Part shown: positions 1 through 6,240 of the stretch, piece after piece | Layout: every line of letters starts with the position of its first letter | Numbering within the stretch: the stretch's first letter is position 1 | Source: Bacilli bacterium | GTDB lineage: Bacteria; Bacillota_I; Bacilli_A; RF39; UBA660 | Direction of reading: 5' to 3' | NCBI GenBank assembly: GCA_007116525.1 | Contig: SKIH01000061.1 | Coordinates: 1 to 8,325, forward strand | Length of the DNA stretch: 8,325 nt | Notes under the pieces: generated by a model | The model's database searches: none | The model's input: only the letters and a program-made list of their open reading frames with translations | Told to the model about the DNA's origin: nothing | Program-made: the position numbers and the translations under genes

Positions 1-458
1 TCTTCTTCATCTACTTCGTCTTCTTCATCTACATCGTCTTCATCTTCTAAAACCGGTCCCTCAACATCGTATGTAAACTCAGTACGTGTTGTTTGCTCAT
101 TTTCACCACATTCTAAAGTTGATTTTACATAATAAATTTCATCCTCTTCTAGGATCTCGACGAATGAATTTTCCAAATTACATTCCTCATAATCAAAATC
201 AATCAATAATTCTTCTTCTTTCATTTCACCTAAAGTAATAATAGTAACATCAGGATTATTCATCAAATAAGTTTCACCTTGATTTTTAAACCTCTCATAT
301 TGAGCTAAAAACTTTTCTCTTTCAATATTTTCAACCGTCTGATCTATATAAGACCTGGTTGGAAAAAGCCATATTAGCAAAAATATAAATAGTAACACAA
401 AAGATATTTGTAAAATAACATCTTTTATTTTGAAATTTTCTTTATATTCATTATACAT
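1..458 (-). CDS. Single-pass membrane-anchored protein with acidic repeat tail (3' end outside window)
   Basis: I do not recognise a named family. The frame opens at ATG 458 and stays open to the window edge, giving 152 visible residues. A short basic N-terminus (K6, K10, K12) leads into one strongly hydrophobic helix at about residues 14-32, ending in WLFPT. By the positive-inside rule the rest should lie outside the cell. The ectodomain has a helical stretch (about 38-68), then a segment with GEMKEEELL at 77-85 and two cysteines, C93 and C117, that could form a disulfide. From residue 138 it turns almost purely Asp/Glu with Val spacers. The layout (N-terminal helix, compact two-Cys module) resembles pseudopilin-like or cell-surface modules that I recall from uncultured Bacillota, but this is inference. 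The start is supported by an SD (GAGGTG, 465-470) eight bases upstream and by a strong promoter. The gene appears to be expressed separately from the operon before it. Confidence 0.8.
   Translation of the reverse strand, partial: MYNEYKENFKIKDVILQISFVLLFIFLLIWLFPTRSYIDQTVENIEREKFLAQYERFKNQGETYLMNNPDVTIITLGEMKEEELLIDFDYEECNLENSFVEILEEDEIYYVKSTLECGENEQTTRTEFTYDVEGPVLEDEDDVDEEDEVDEE
3..38 (-). repeat. 18-bp in-frame tandem repeat encoding D-[DE]-V-D-E-E
   Basis: Two adjacent 18-bp units (21-38, then 3-20 in reading direction) differ at one base, T at 15 versus A at 33. They encode DDVDEE and DEVDEE. The window ends at the second unit, so the true copy number cannot be seen. The preceding codons (39-47, Glu-Asp-Glu) continue the acidic run. 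Such in-frame repeats can change length by slippage. Confidence 0.8.
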
Positions 459-485
459 CTTAAACACCTCACAATTTTAATTTTT

Positions 486-514
486 ATCATAGCATTTATA
501 ACACATTAAGTCAA
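486..514 (-). promoter_or_regulatory. Sigma-A promoter for the membrane-protein gene, with extended -10
   Basis: On the minus strand TTGACT (509-514) is separated by exactly 17 bases from TATGAT (486-491). The -10 is preceded by TGC, giving an extended TGn motif. Transcription should begin near 479, leaving a leader of about 20 nt that carries the SD GAGGTG (465-470) before ATG 458. The -35 lies two bases beyond the T-tract of the preceding terminator. Confidence 0.8.
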
Positions 515-516
515 TT

Positions 517-547
517 AAAAAAGGATTTAGATAAACTAATCCTTTTT
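517..547 (-). terminator. Intrinsic terminator after the Smr gene
   Basis: A perfect 10-bp inverted repeat (518-527 with 538-547) with a 10-base loop is followed on the minus strand by a run of six T. The stem has only two G:C pairs, with A and T runs at the base, so it is fairly weak. The TAG stop of the Smr gene (536-538) lies across the loop/stem border. The A-rich flank also gives a T-run on the plus strand, so it could work both ways, but no plus-strand gene is nearby. Confidence 0.6.
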
Positions 548-805
548 AATTTCAACAATAGTGCAACCCGCATTATAATAATATATTTTGAAATCTATAA
601 CATATTTGTTTTTAGAAAGAGTATCATGAGTAGCTTTTTTCAATATACCACTTCCAACACCGTGAACGATGACAAAATTTTCAATTTTCATTTTCATCAT
701 ATCATCTATAAATTGGTTTATAAGCATGGATGCGTAATCTCTATCTAAACCATGTAAATCAAGTTTTTCTAAACTATCGATAGTCAAGATATTATTCAAC
801 TTCAT
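536..805 (-). CDS. Small standalone Smr-domain protein
   Basis: This 89-residue protein is essentially one Smr (small MutS-related) domain. It has the LDLHG motif at residues 15-19, the HGxGxG loop at 48-53 (HGVGSGILK), and the C-terminal NAGCT turn at 78-82 before the last strand. Smr domains at the C-terminus of MutS2 and in small standalone proteins act as nucleases or nucleic-acid binders; newer work links MutS2 Smr to collided ribosomes. Which role applies here is unknown. I chose ATG 805 because homology begins soon after it. A longer frame exists only from a GTG at 853 and would add 16 non-Smr residues. The chosen start overlaps the end of the upstream kinase gene by 14 bases and has only a weak SD (AGAGAG), which suggests translational coupling. 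It is the last gene of the ppdK operon and its stop codon lies inside the terminator hairpin. Confidence 0.88.
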   Translation of the reverse strand: MKLNNILTIDSLEKLDLHGLDRDYASMLINQFIDDMMKMKIENFVIVHGVGSGILKKATHDTLSKNKYVIDFKIYYYNAGCTIVEIKKD

Positions 806-1691
806 TAAAATACTCTCTGACTTCTTCTTTACTTGGCATCGAATATCTACCACCGATCTTCAAAACAGATAAAGCACCAGCGACATTTGAAACTTTAATT
901 ACATCTTCAAAATCCATATTTTTACTTATACAATACGTGTATGCTCCATGGAAAATATCACCCGCACCAGTCGAATCCAATGCTTTAAATTTAAGTGGTG
1001 TCATAAGTTTAGCCTTTCCTTTATATCCATAAAGAGAACCTTTTGATTCAAGCGTAACGACAACTTCACCATCAAAAATTTCATTTAACTTATTATACAT
1101 TTGAGTCAAACTTAATAAATTATCAAAATCCGCTTTTATCCCAGAAGCTTCTTCTGCGAATTCTTTAGAACAAACAACGTGATTACACATTTTAGCAAGC
1201 TCTAAGTTTTTCTCATTATACCTACCAGCATCAATGACACTAATAGCATCCTTATACTTATTCAATAGTTTTTTCGAAAATTCATACTCCTGACCATCTA
1301 GTAAAATCATATCAGGCTCAAACCCTAAATCTACTTCATCCATTGTCATTTCGCTTGGACGATAAGTAAGAATAGTTCTTGAACCATTAGATATATTAGC
1401 AACTATAAAGCTAGAAGTGGTTTTATGATCATCACTAAACTGTAAAAAATTTGTAGAAACACCAACATCTTCAAATTCATTTCTAATGACATTACCATAT
1501 TCATCATTACCAACAATACCTAAAAAATGAACATCAGCGCCCCACTTTCCTAAAAGATATGCGGCATTAGAAGCAGGACCTCCTCCACACTCCATACGGT
1601 CATTAACTCTATTTTTAGTATTTTCTTCAGGAAATTCATCCATAGGAATAGTTATGTCATACGCAGCATGACCAATACAAACTATTTTCAT
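792..1691 (-). CDS. PfkB-family carbohydrate kinase (ribokinase-like)
   Basis: The 299-residue protein has the full PfkB/ribokinase layout at normal family length. The N-terminal strand MKIVCIGHAAYDI leads to the first signature with the glycine turn GGGPASNAA (36-44) and GIVGNDEYG (58-66). The second signature DSTGAGD (239-245) supplies the anion hole and the expected catalytic base D245. The C-terminus (about 268-290) has the usual SNVAGALSV helix and a GGRYSMPSKEEV end. It should use ATP to phosphorylate a sugar, sugar derivative or nucleoside in the cytoplasm. The substrate cannot be assigned: 2-keto-3-deoxygluconate, fructose, ribose or adenosine-type substrates are all possible. The start ATG shares its A with the ppdK stop codon (TAATG), and a strong SD, AAGGGGG (1699-1705), lies seven bases upstream. 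This makes it the tightly coupled second gene of the operon. Confidence 0.92.
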   Translation of the reverse strand: MKIVCIGHAAYDITIPMDEFPEENTKNRVNDRMECGGGPASNAAYLLGKWGADVHFLGIVGNDEYGNVIRNEFEDVGVSTNFLQFSDDHKTTSSFIVANISNGSRTILTYRPSEMTMDEVDLGFEPDMILLDGQEYEFSKKLLNKYKDAISVIDAGRYNEKNLELAKMCNHVVCSKEFAEEASGIKADFDNLLSLTQMYNKLNEIFDGEVVVTLESKGSLYGYKGKAKLMTPLKFKALDSTGAGDIFHGAYTYCISKNMDFEDVIKVSNVAGALSVLKIGGRYSMPSKEEVREYFNEVE

Positions 1692-4306
1692 TATTTATCC
1701 CCCTTTTTAATACTTGACTGAGCAGCAGCAAGTCTCGCTATTGGAACTCTATATGGAGAGCATGAAACATAATCTAAACCAATTTTTTCACAAATGTCTA
1801 TAGATTCAGGATTACCAGCATGTTCACCACAAATACCTAATTTAATTTTAGGATTCTCGCCTCGTCCAAGCTTAACGCTTGTATCAACTAAAAAGCCAAC
1901 GCCAGATTTATCCATTTTAACAAATGGATCATTTTCAAAAATCCCTTTTTCATAATATCCTCTTAAAAACTTTGATGCATCATCTCTTGAAAAACCATAG
2001 GTCATTTGAGTTAAATCATTAGTCCCATAACTAAAGAAATCTGCTTCCTTAGCTATTTCATTAGATAACACACATGCCCTTGGCACCTCTATCATAGTAC
2101 CGACAGAATAATTCATCAAAATACCTTGCTCATTTAAAATTCTCTCTGCTGTTTTAACAACTATGTCTCTTAAATAAGTAAACTCCCGAACATCACTAAC
2201 TAGTGGAATCATAATTTCTGGTATAACATAAATACCTTTCCTTAAAACACTAATCGCAGCGTTAATTACTGCTGTTGTTTGCATAATTGCAAGTTCTGGA
2301 TATGTAATAGATAATCTACAACCTCTATGTCCCATCATTGGATTAAACTCAGAAATTTCATCTAACCTGTGTAATAATTCACTTTCATCGATACCTATAT
2401 CAGAAGCCAATTTTTTAATTTCCTCTTCTTTTTTAGGTAAAAACTCATGGAAAGGAGGATCTAAATATCTAATAGTTACAGCCTTACCATTAAGTGTCTC
2501 GAAAAGTTCTTCGAAATCATTTTGTTGATAAGGTAAGATACTATTTAAAGCTTCCTGCCTCTCCTCTTTTGAATTTGCAAGAATCATTTTTCTAACAGTT
2601 AATATTCTCTCTTCATCAAAAAACATATGCTCTGTTCTACAAAGACCAATTCCTTCAGCACCAAATTTCATTGCAACTTTTGCATCATTGGCATTATCTG
2701 CATTAGTTCTTATTTTCATTCTTCGATATTTATCAGCTATATTCATAAACCTTGAAAAATCTTCATCTAATTTCGGCTCAACAGTTTTGATTTTCGAAGC
2801 ATAAACATTTCCAGTATTTCCATCAACAGAAATATAATCTCCCTCATTCAAAACAGTGCCATCTTTAGCCTTCATAGTCTTATTTGCATAATTAACTTCT
2901 AACTCTTCACACCCTACAACACAACATCTTCCCATTCCTCTTGCAACAACCGCTGCATGAGAAGTCATGCCTCCTCTAACAGTTACAACCGCCACAGAAT
3001 CTTGCATTCCCTTTATATCTTCAGGTGATGTTTCATTTCTAACTAATACAACCTTTATTCCCATTTCACTTTGTTTTGTAGCCTCATCTGAATTAAAATA
3101 AATTTTTCCAGTTGCAGCACCAGGTGATGCTGCAAGACCAGTTGTTAATAATGATGCATTTTTAAATTCTTCCTCATCAAACATAGGATGAAGAAGTTGA
3201 TCTAAACTACTTGCCTCTACTCTTAATACCGCTTCACTTTCTTCAATCTTTTTCTCATCAAGCATATCAAGAGCAATTTTTATGGCTGCTTTTGCAGTCC
3301 TTTTACCATTTCTAGTTTGAAGCATATAAAGTTTACCATTTTCAATTGTAAACTCCATGTCTTGCATATCTTTATAATGATTTTCTAAAATATCACAATT
3401 TTTAACAAATTCATTATATACATCAGGCATGCTAACCTTTAATTCTTCGATAGGATTCGGTGTTCTAACCCCTGCTACGACGTCTTCACCTTGGGCATTC
3501 ATTAAATACTCACCATAAAGTTTTTTCTCACCAGTAGAAGGATTTCTAGTAAATGCCACTCCTGTTCCAGAATTTTCTGAAATATTACCATATACCATCT
3601 CTTGAATATTAACAGCAGTTCCCCAAGATGCCGGAATACCGTGCATTTTTCTATAATATTTAGCTCTATCATTATTCCAAGATTTGAAAACCGACTCAAT
3701 AGATTTAATTAATTGTACTTTTGGATCACTAGGGAAATCTTCACCAGTTTGTCTCTTGTATATTTCTTTGTATTGATCTAATATAACTTGTAAATCTTCT
3801 TCCAAAAGCTCTGTATCTAATTTATAACCTTTTTCTTTTTTTACTTTTTCTAAAATGTTTTCATATTCTTCACGATCAGCATGCATAACAACATCAGCAT
3901 ACATTTGAATTAATCTTCTATATGAATCTAAAATAAACCTTTTATTTTCAACATTGCCATTAATAAAATCGTTGCTGATTCCTAAGTTTAAAATAGTATC
4001 CATCATACCAGGCATACTAGCTCTAGCACCACTTCTTACTGAAAGTAAAAGAGGGTTTTTATAATCTCCAAATTTTTTACCACTTTTCTTTTCTAATTCC
4101 TCTAACTTTTCAAAAATCTGATTAATAATTTCCTCACTCATTTTTTCATTATTTTCATAATAAAAATTACAAGCCTCCGTTGTAACCGTAAAACCATCTG
4201 GAACACTTAAACCAATATTTATCATTTCAGATAAATTTGCGCCTTTGCCTCCCAAAAGTTCTTTCATATCTTTATTACCCTCATTAAAAGAATAAACAAA
4301 CTTCAT
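1691..4306 (-). CDS. ppdK: Pyruvate phosphate dikinase
   Basis: PPDK interconverts pyruvate, ATP and Pi with PEP, AMP and PPi in the cytoplasm. At 871 residues it is close to the roughly 874 of classical bacterial enzymes, and all three domains are present. The N-terminal ATP-grasp part includes GGKGANLSEM (19-28), SVRSGARASMPGMMDT (89-104), TRNPSTGEK (253-261) and LQTRNGKRT (329-337). The swivelling phosphohistidine domain carries GGMTSHAAVVARGMG with H450 as the phosphoryl carrier; T448 matches the Thr that is regulated in plant enzymes. The C-terminal PEP/pyruvate barrel has GAEGIGLCRTEHMFF (549-563), GHRGCRL (659-665), GTMIEVPRA (736-744), GTNDLTQMTYGFSRDD (761-776) and the catalytic Cys C826 in GICGEHAGNP. 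The start ATG has AGAGGGG (4311-4317) just upstream. No PPDK regulatory protein is encoded here. In a fermentative low-GC bacterium the enzyme may replace or supplement pyruvate kinase, or feed PEP synthesis; the direction is inference. Confidence 0.97.
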   Translation of the reverse strand: MKFVYSFNEGNKDMKELLGGKGANLSEMINIGLSVPDGFTVTTEACNFYYENNEKMSEEIINQIFEKLEELEKKSGKKFGDYKNPLLLSVRSGARASMPGMMDTILNLGISNDFINGNVENKRFILDSYRRLIQMYADVVMHADREEYENILEKVKKEKGYKLDTELLEEDLQVILDQYKEIYKRQTGEDFPSDPKVQLIKSIESVFKSWNNDRAKYYRKMHGIPASWGTAVNIQEMVYGNISENSGTGVAFTRNPSTGEKKLYGEYLMNAQGEDVVAGVRTPNPIEELKVSMPDVYNEFVKNCDILENHYKDMQDMEFTIENGKLYMLQTRNGKRTAKAAIKIALDMLDEKKIEESEAVLRVEASSLDQLLHPMFDEEEFKNASLLTTGLAASPGAATGKIYFNSDEATKQSEMGIKVVLVRNETSPEDIKGMQDSVAVVTVRGGMTSHAAVVARGMGRCCVVGCEELEVNYANKTMKAKDGTVLNEGDYISVDGNTGNVYASKIKTVEPKLDEDFSRFMNIADKYRRMKIRTNADNANDAKVAMKFGAEGIGLCRTEHMFFDEERILTVRKMILANSKEERQEALNSILPYQQNDFEELFETLNGKAVTIRYLDPPFHEFLPKKEEEIKKLASDIGIDESELLHRLDEISEFNPMMGHRGCRLSITYPELAIMQTTAVINAAISVLRKGIYVIPEIMIPLVSDVREFTYLRDIVVKTAERILNEQGILMNYSVGTMIEVPRACVLSNEIAKEADFFSYGTNDLTQMTYGFSRDDASKFLRGYYEKGIFENDPFVKMDKSGVGFLVDTSVKLGRGENPKIKLGICGEHAGNPESIDICEKIGLDYVSCSPYRVPIARLAAAQSSIKKGDK

Positions 4307-4331
4307 ATAACCCCTCTATTCTATTATGTAA

Positions 4332-4360
4332 ATTATAACAAAATAGCGCTAGACATACAA
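4332..4360 (-). promoter_or_regulatory. Extended -10 promoter for the ppdK operon
   Basis: The minus strand has TGTTATAAT (4332-4340), a perfect TATAAT with the TGn extension. Seventeen bases upstream is TTGTAT (4355-4360), which keeps only the TTG of the -35. That weak -35 lies in the loop of the recombinase terminator, and the -10 overlaps the terminator T-tract. The predicted start is near 4325, giving a leader of about 19 nt with the SD AGAGGGG. Confidence 0.6.
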
Positions 4361-4372
4361 CAATCTAGCGCT
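4335..4372 (-). terminator. Intrinsic terminator after the recombinase gene
   Basis: A perfect 9-bp stem, AGCGCTAGA/TCTAGCGCT (4345-4353 with 4364-4372), with a 10-base loop is followed on the minus strand by ATTTTGTTAT. It is the most G:C-rich hairpin in the window. The TAG stop of the recombinase gene (4365-4367) lies within the upstream arm. Confidence 0.75.
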
Positions 4373-5264
4373 TATTTACATTCTTTTTAGTAGCTCTTGG
4401 ATGAGACTTCAAATACACATTTCTCAACCTATCGTTAGAAACATGTGTATAAATCTGAGTAGTTTTTAAATTTTCATGCCCAAGCAACTCTTGAACCGTC
4501 TTTAAATCAGCACCCTCATTTAGCATATGAGTAGCAAATGTATGTCTTAAAGTATGTGGTGATACCGAAATATTTACACCACTTTTTTTAACAATCTTGT
4601 CCAAAATATATTCAACGCCTCTCGGTGTCAACTTTTTATAATCCTTGTTAATAATTAAATAATCTGATTTAATATCTTTAATTTCTCTTAACTTCAAAAA
4701 CTCCTCAATCTTTTGTTTACAAACATCACCATATATTACTATACGCTCCTTATTACCTTTACCTATTATCTTAATCATATTTTTAGAAAAAATGACATCA
4801 TCTATTTTTATATTAACAATCTCACTCAGTCTTATACCAGTAGCATAAAAAAGTTCTAGTATTAGGCTATCTCTTCTTGAAAAAAAGTCATCCTCAAAAG
4901 GGACTTTCAATATTTTTTCTAAATCGTTATAGTAAACAAATTTAGGGAGCTTTTTATCTAGTTTGGGCGAAGAAATTAAAAGCATCGGATTTACCTTTAT
5001 TTTACCTTTACTATACATATATTTGTAAAAACTCTTCAAACTACTTATATGTCTTGAAACAGTCTTTTTAGAGTACTTATTTGCAAAAAGATGTCTTAAA
5101 TAATTTCTTATAACTTTGTAATCGACATTTGATATTTCATTTATTCCTTCGCTTTTTATAAAATCATAAAAAGCTATAAGATCACGCTCATAATTTTCTA
5201 CAGTATTAATTGAGTACTTTTTTTCAACCTCAATATAATTTATAAAATCATCAATATGCTTCAT
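4365..5264 (-). CDS. xerC: Xer-type tyrosine recombinase (XerC-like)
   Basis: The 299-residue protein has the length and two-domain layout of XerC/XerD: an N-terminal SAM-like core-binding domain (about 1-88) and a C-terminal catalytic domain (about 105-290). All expected catalytic residues are visible: R145 in ATGIRLSEI, K172 in GKGNKER, H237 and R240 in SPHTLRHTF, H263 in LLGHENL, and the nucleophile Y272 in IYTHVS. The end NVYLKSHPRA is typical of Xer proteins. The TVQELLGH wording fits XerC better than XerD, but the two are hard to separate by eye and a phage or plasmid relative cannot be excluded. The likely job is resolving chromosome dimers at dif near the terminus. The neighbours are ordinary metabolic genes and I see no flanking att repeats, so a housekeeping role is preferred. 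The start ATG 5264 has GGTGAT (5268-5273) just upstream, matching the extended anti-SD. It is transcribed alone. Confidence 0.93.
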   Translation of the reverse strand: MKHIDDFINYIEVEKKYSINTVENYERDLIAFYDFIKSEGINEISNVDYKVIRNYLRHLFANKYSKKTVSRHISSLKSFYKYMYSKGKIKVNPMLLISSPKLDKKLPKFVYYNDLEKILKVPFEDDFFSRRDSLILELFYATGIRLSEIVNIKIDDVIFSKNMIKIIGKGNKERIVIYGDVCKQKIEEFLKLREIKDIKSDYLIINKDYKKLTPRGVEYILDKIVKKSGVNISVSPHTLRHTFATHMLNEGADLKTVQELLGHENLKTTQIYTHVSNDRLRNVYLKSHPRATKKNVNKR

Positions 5265-5281
5265 ACTATCACCATAGTTAA

Positions 5282-5290
5282 ATTATATCA
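5282..5290 (-). promoter_or_regulatory. Extended -10 promoter for the recombinase gene
   Basis: The minus strand reads TGATATAAT, a perfect -10 with the TGn extension, but nothing like a -35 is present at the right distance (AGAGTA at 5305-5310). The predicted start near 5275 gives a leader of about 11 nt, just enough for the SD. It lies immediately after the T-run of the preceding terminator. Confidence 0.55.
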
Positions 5291-5291
5291 C

Positions 5292-5315
5292 AAAAAAAGT
5301 AGATTACTCTACTTT
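5292..5315 (-). terminator. Intrinsic terminator after the 284-residue protein gene
   Basis: A perfect 8-bp stem (5296-5303 with 5308-5315) closes a 4-base loop and runs on the minus strand into an unbroken run of seven T (5292-5298, partly shared with the stem). The TAG stop of the gene (5309-5311) is inside the upstream arm. The tight loop and clean T-run make it convincing despite few G:C pairs. Confidence 0.75.
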
Positions 5316-6163
5316 GCTTTTTTTCTTGATTCAATAACATCGTCAATATCTTCTAACGGATATGCCGATGGATCAAATTCTTGCTCAGGATAACTTGGTT
5401 TTTCTGATTCAGACTTAGGGCTTAACTTATTAAACATATCGGTTTGCTCTTCCTTACTTTGTGAAACCGTTTTCAAACATTCATCCAAAGCTTTATTGTA
5501 TCTTATTACATCCTCTTTAGGAAGTCCCAATTTTTCCATCAACTTATCTTTATCCTTATCTCCATGAACAAGACTCCTAATAAATTTATAACTTTTAGTG
5601 ATTCTAGATCCTACTGTTAGCCACTTTTTCTCATGTTCAAACATGTGTCCACCCTTATCTTCGACACTTTTGTCATACTTAGAGTAATTTACTAAGCATA
5701 TTTTAAGACTAGTTTTTAACTCTTTGTTATCATTTATTCTTGGAATTAGTTCACCAATTCTTGTTTTCTCATCTACAGCCTCAATAAATTTTGTAACACT
5801 TTGGTGGATATCTTCATAATCTCTTATTAAATTTATTTCAACATCATTAAATTCTCCTGGTCGTTTAAAAATACAGTAATACTTTGATAAAAATTCAATG
5901 TAATCACAGTGATCATAAATTACATTTAATTTTTTCTCCTTCTTATTGTACTTATATGAAATATATACTTCAGCATCTTCTGAAAACCTGTATCCCTTTT
6001 CTTTTGATGCATTTAAAAACTCTTCCTTGTTTTTAAACTCATTTTTCATAAAGAAATGGTCAATCGTTGCAAGTGAAACATTTTTTTTATGTACACCATT
6101 TTCCTTGATTTGTGTTGTTGCACTTTTTTCACCGTCTTTAACTTTAATAGAATATTTTCCCAT
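5309..6163 (-). CDS. Uncharacterised soluble protein, 284 residues, expressed alone
   Basis: I do not recognise this protein. It is highly charged, rich in Lys, Glu and Asp, with no signal peptide or membrane segment, so it is probably cytoplasmic. The first part (about 1-85) looks like short strands, ending in EVYISYKYNKKEKKLNVIYD. The middle (about 86-235) looks mainly helical, including a YDYEDIHQ-like stretch at 114-121 and a conserved-looking GGHMFEHEKKWLTVGSR at 171-187. The last part (about 236-284) is Pro/Ser/Glu-rich and probably disordered, with SYPEQEFDPSAYPLEDIDD at 257-275 and a basic KKAK end. Cysteines (86, 97, 156, 229) are scattered and form no zinc motif. I chose ATG 6163 rather than ATG 6175: GGAGGG (6168-6173) is ideally placed for 6163, whereas the 6175 codon overlaps this SD and would lie about two bases from the predicted transcription start. 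The promoter is the best in the window, so the protein may be abundant. Confidence 0.85.
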   Translation of the reverse strand: MGKYSIKVKDGEKSATTQIKENGVHKKNVSLATIDHFFMKNEFKNKEEFLNASKEKGYRFSEDAEVYISYKYNKKEKKLNVIYDHCDYIEFLSKYYCIFKRPGEFNDVEINLIRDYEDIHQSVTKFIEAVDEKTRIGELIPRINDNKELKTSLKICLVNYSKYDKSVEDKGGHMFEHEKKWLTVGSRITKSYKFIRSLVHGDKDKDKLMEKLGLPKEDVIRYNKALDECLKTVSQSKEEQTDMFNKLSPKSESEKPSYPEQEFDPSAYPLEDIDDVIESRKKAK

Positions 6164-6167
6164 AGTA

Positions 6168-6173
6168 CCCTCC
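6168..6173 (-). promoter_or_regulatory. Ribosome binding site that fixes the start of the 284-residue protein
   Basis: GGAGGG on the minus strand lies four bases before ATG 6163 (five from its GGAGG core). The alternative in-frame ATG at 6175 overlaps this site and has no SD of its own, so translation should begin at 6163. Confidence 0.8.
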
Positions 6174-6183
6174 ATTTAATCGT

Positions 6184-6211
6184 ATTATACCTTTTTTTAC
6201 TAGTTTGTCAA
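6184..6211 (-). promoter_or_regulatory. Full-consensus sigma-A promoter for the 284-residue protein
   Basis: The minus strand carries TTGACA (6206-6211) and TATAAT (6184-6189), both perfect, with a 16-base spacer rich in A. The predicted start near 6177 leaves a leader of about 14 nt. The spacer is one base short of the optimum. No operator-like inverted repeat is seen around it, so strong constitutive expression is the simplest reading. Confidence 0.88.
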
Positions 6212-6213
6212 AG

Positions 6214-6240
6214 AAAAAAAGAAAAACCTTATAGGTTTTT
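6214..6240 (-). terminator. Intrinsic terminator after the metallo-hydrolase gene
   Basis: An 8-bp stem (6222-6229 with 6233-6240) with a 3-base loop is followed on the minus strand by C then seven T. The stem is mostly A:T with two G:C pairs, so efficiency may be moderate. The TAA stop (6229-6231) falls at the loop, so the last codons of the gene form the upstream arm. Confidence 0.65.

Noticed and set aside
517..547. Inverted repeat as a bidirectional regulatory site
   Set aside because: There is no plus-strand gene to the right, and the structure is explained as a minus-strand terminator.
536..853. Longer Smr protein starting at GTG 853
   Set aside because: The extra 16 residues show no Smr similarity and lie deep in the kinase coding end; ATG 805 is the natural domain start.
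3502..3699. Minus-strand open frame of 65 codons inside ppdK
   Set aside because: It is an alternative frame within the conserved ATP-grasp part of ppdK and has no independent signals.
4345..4372. Hairpin with AGCGCT as an operator for ppdK
   Set aside because: Its position at the recombinase stop and the following T-run fit a terminator better; no second copy of the motif was seen.
4365..5264. Tyrosine recombinase as the integrase of a mobile element
   Set aside because: It has Xer length and a Xer-type C-terminus, sits among housekeeping genes, and I see no att-like direct repeats, tRNA gene, excisionase or phage genes. A dif-like site was looked for by eye and not found.
5946..6179. Plus-strand open frame of 77 codons
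   Set aside because: It is the antisense shadow of the 284-residue protein gene, has no SD or promoter on the plus strand, and runs across the minus-strand start region.
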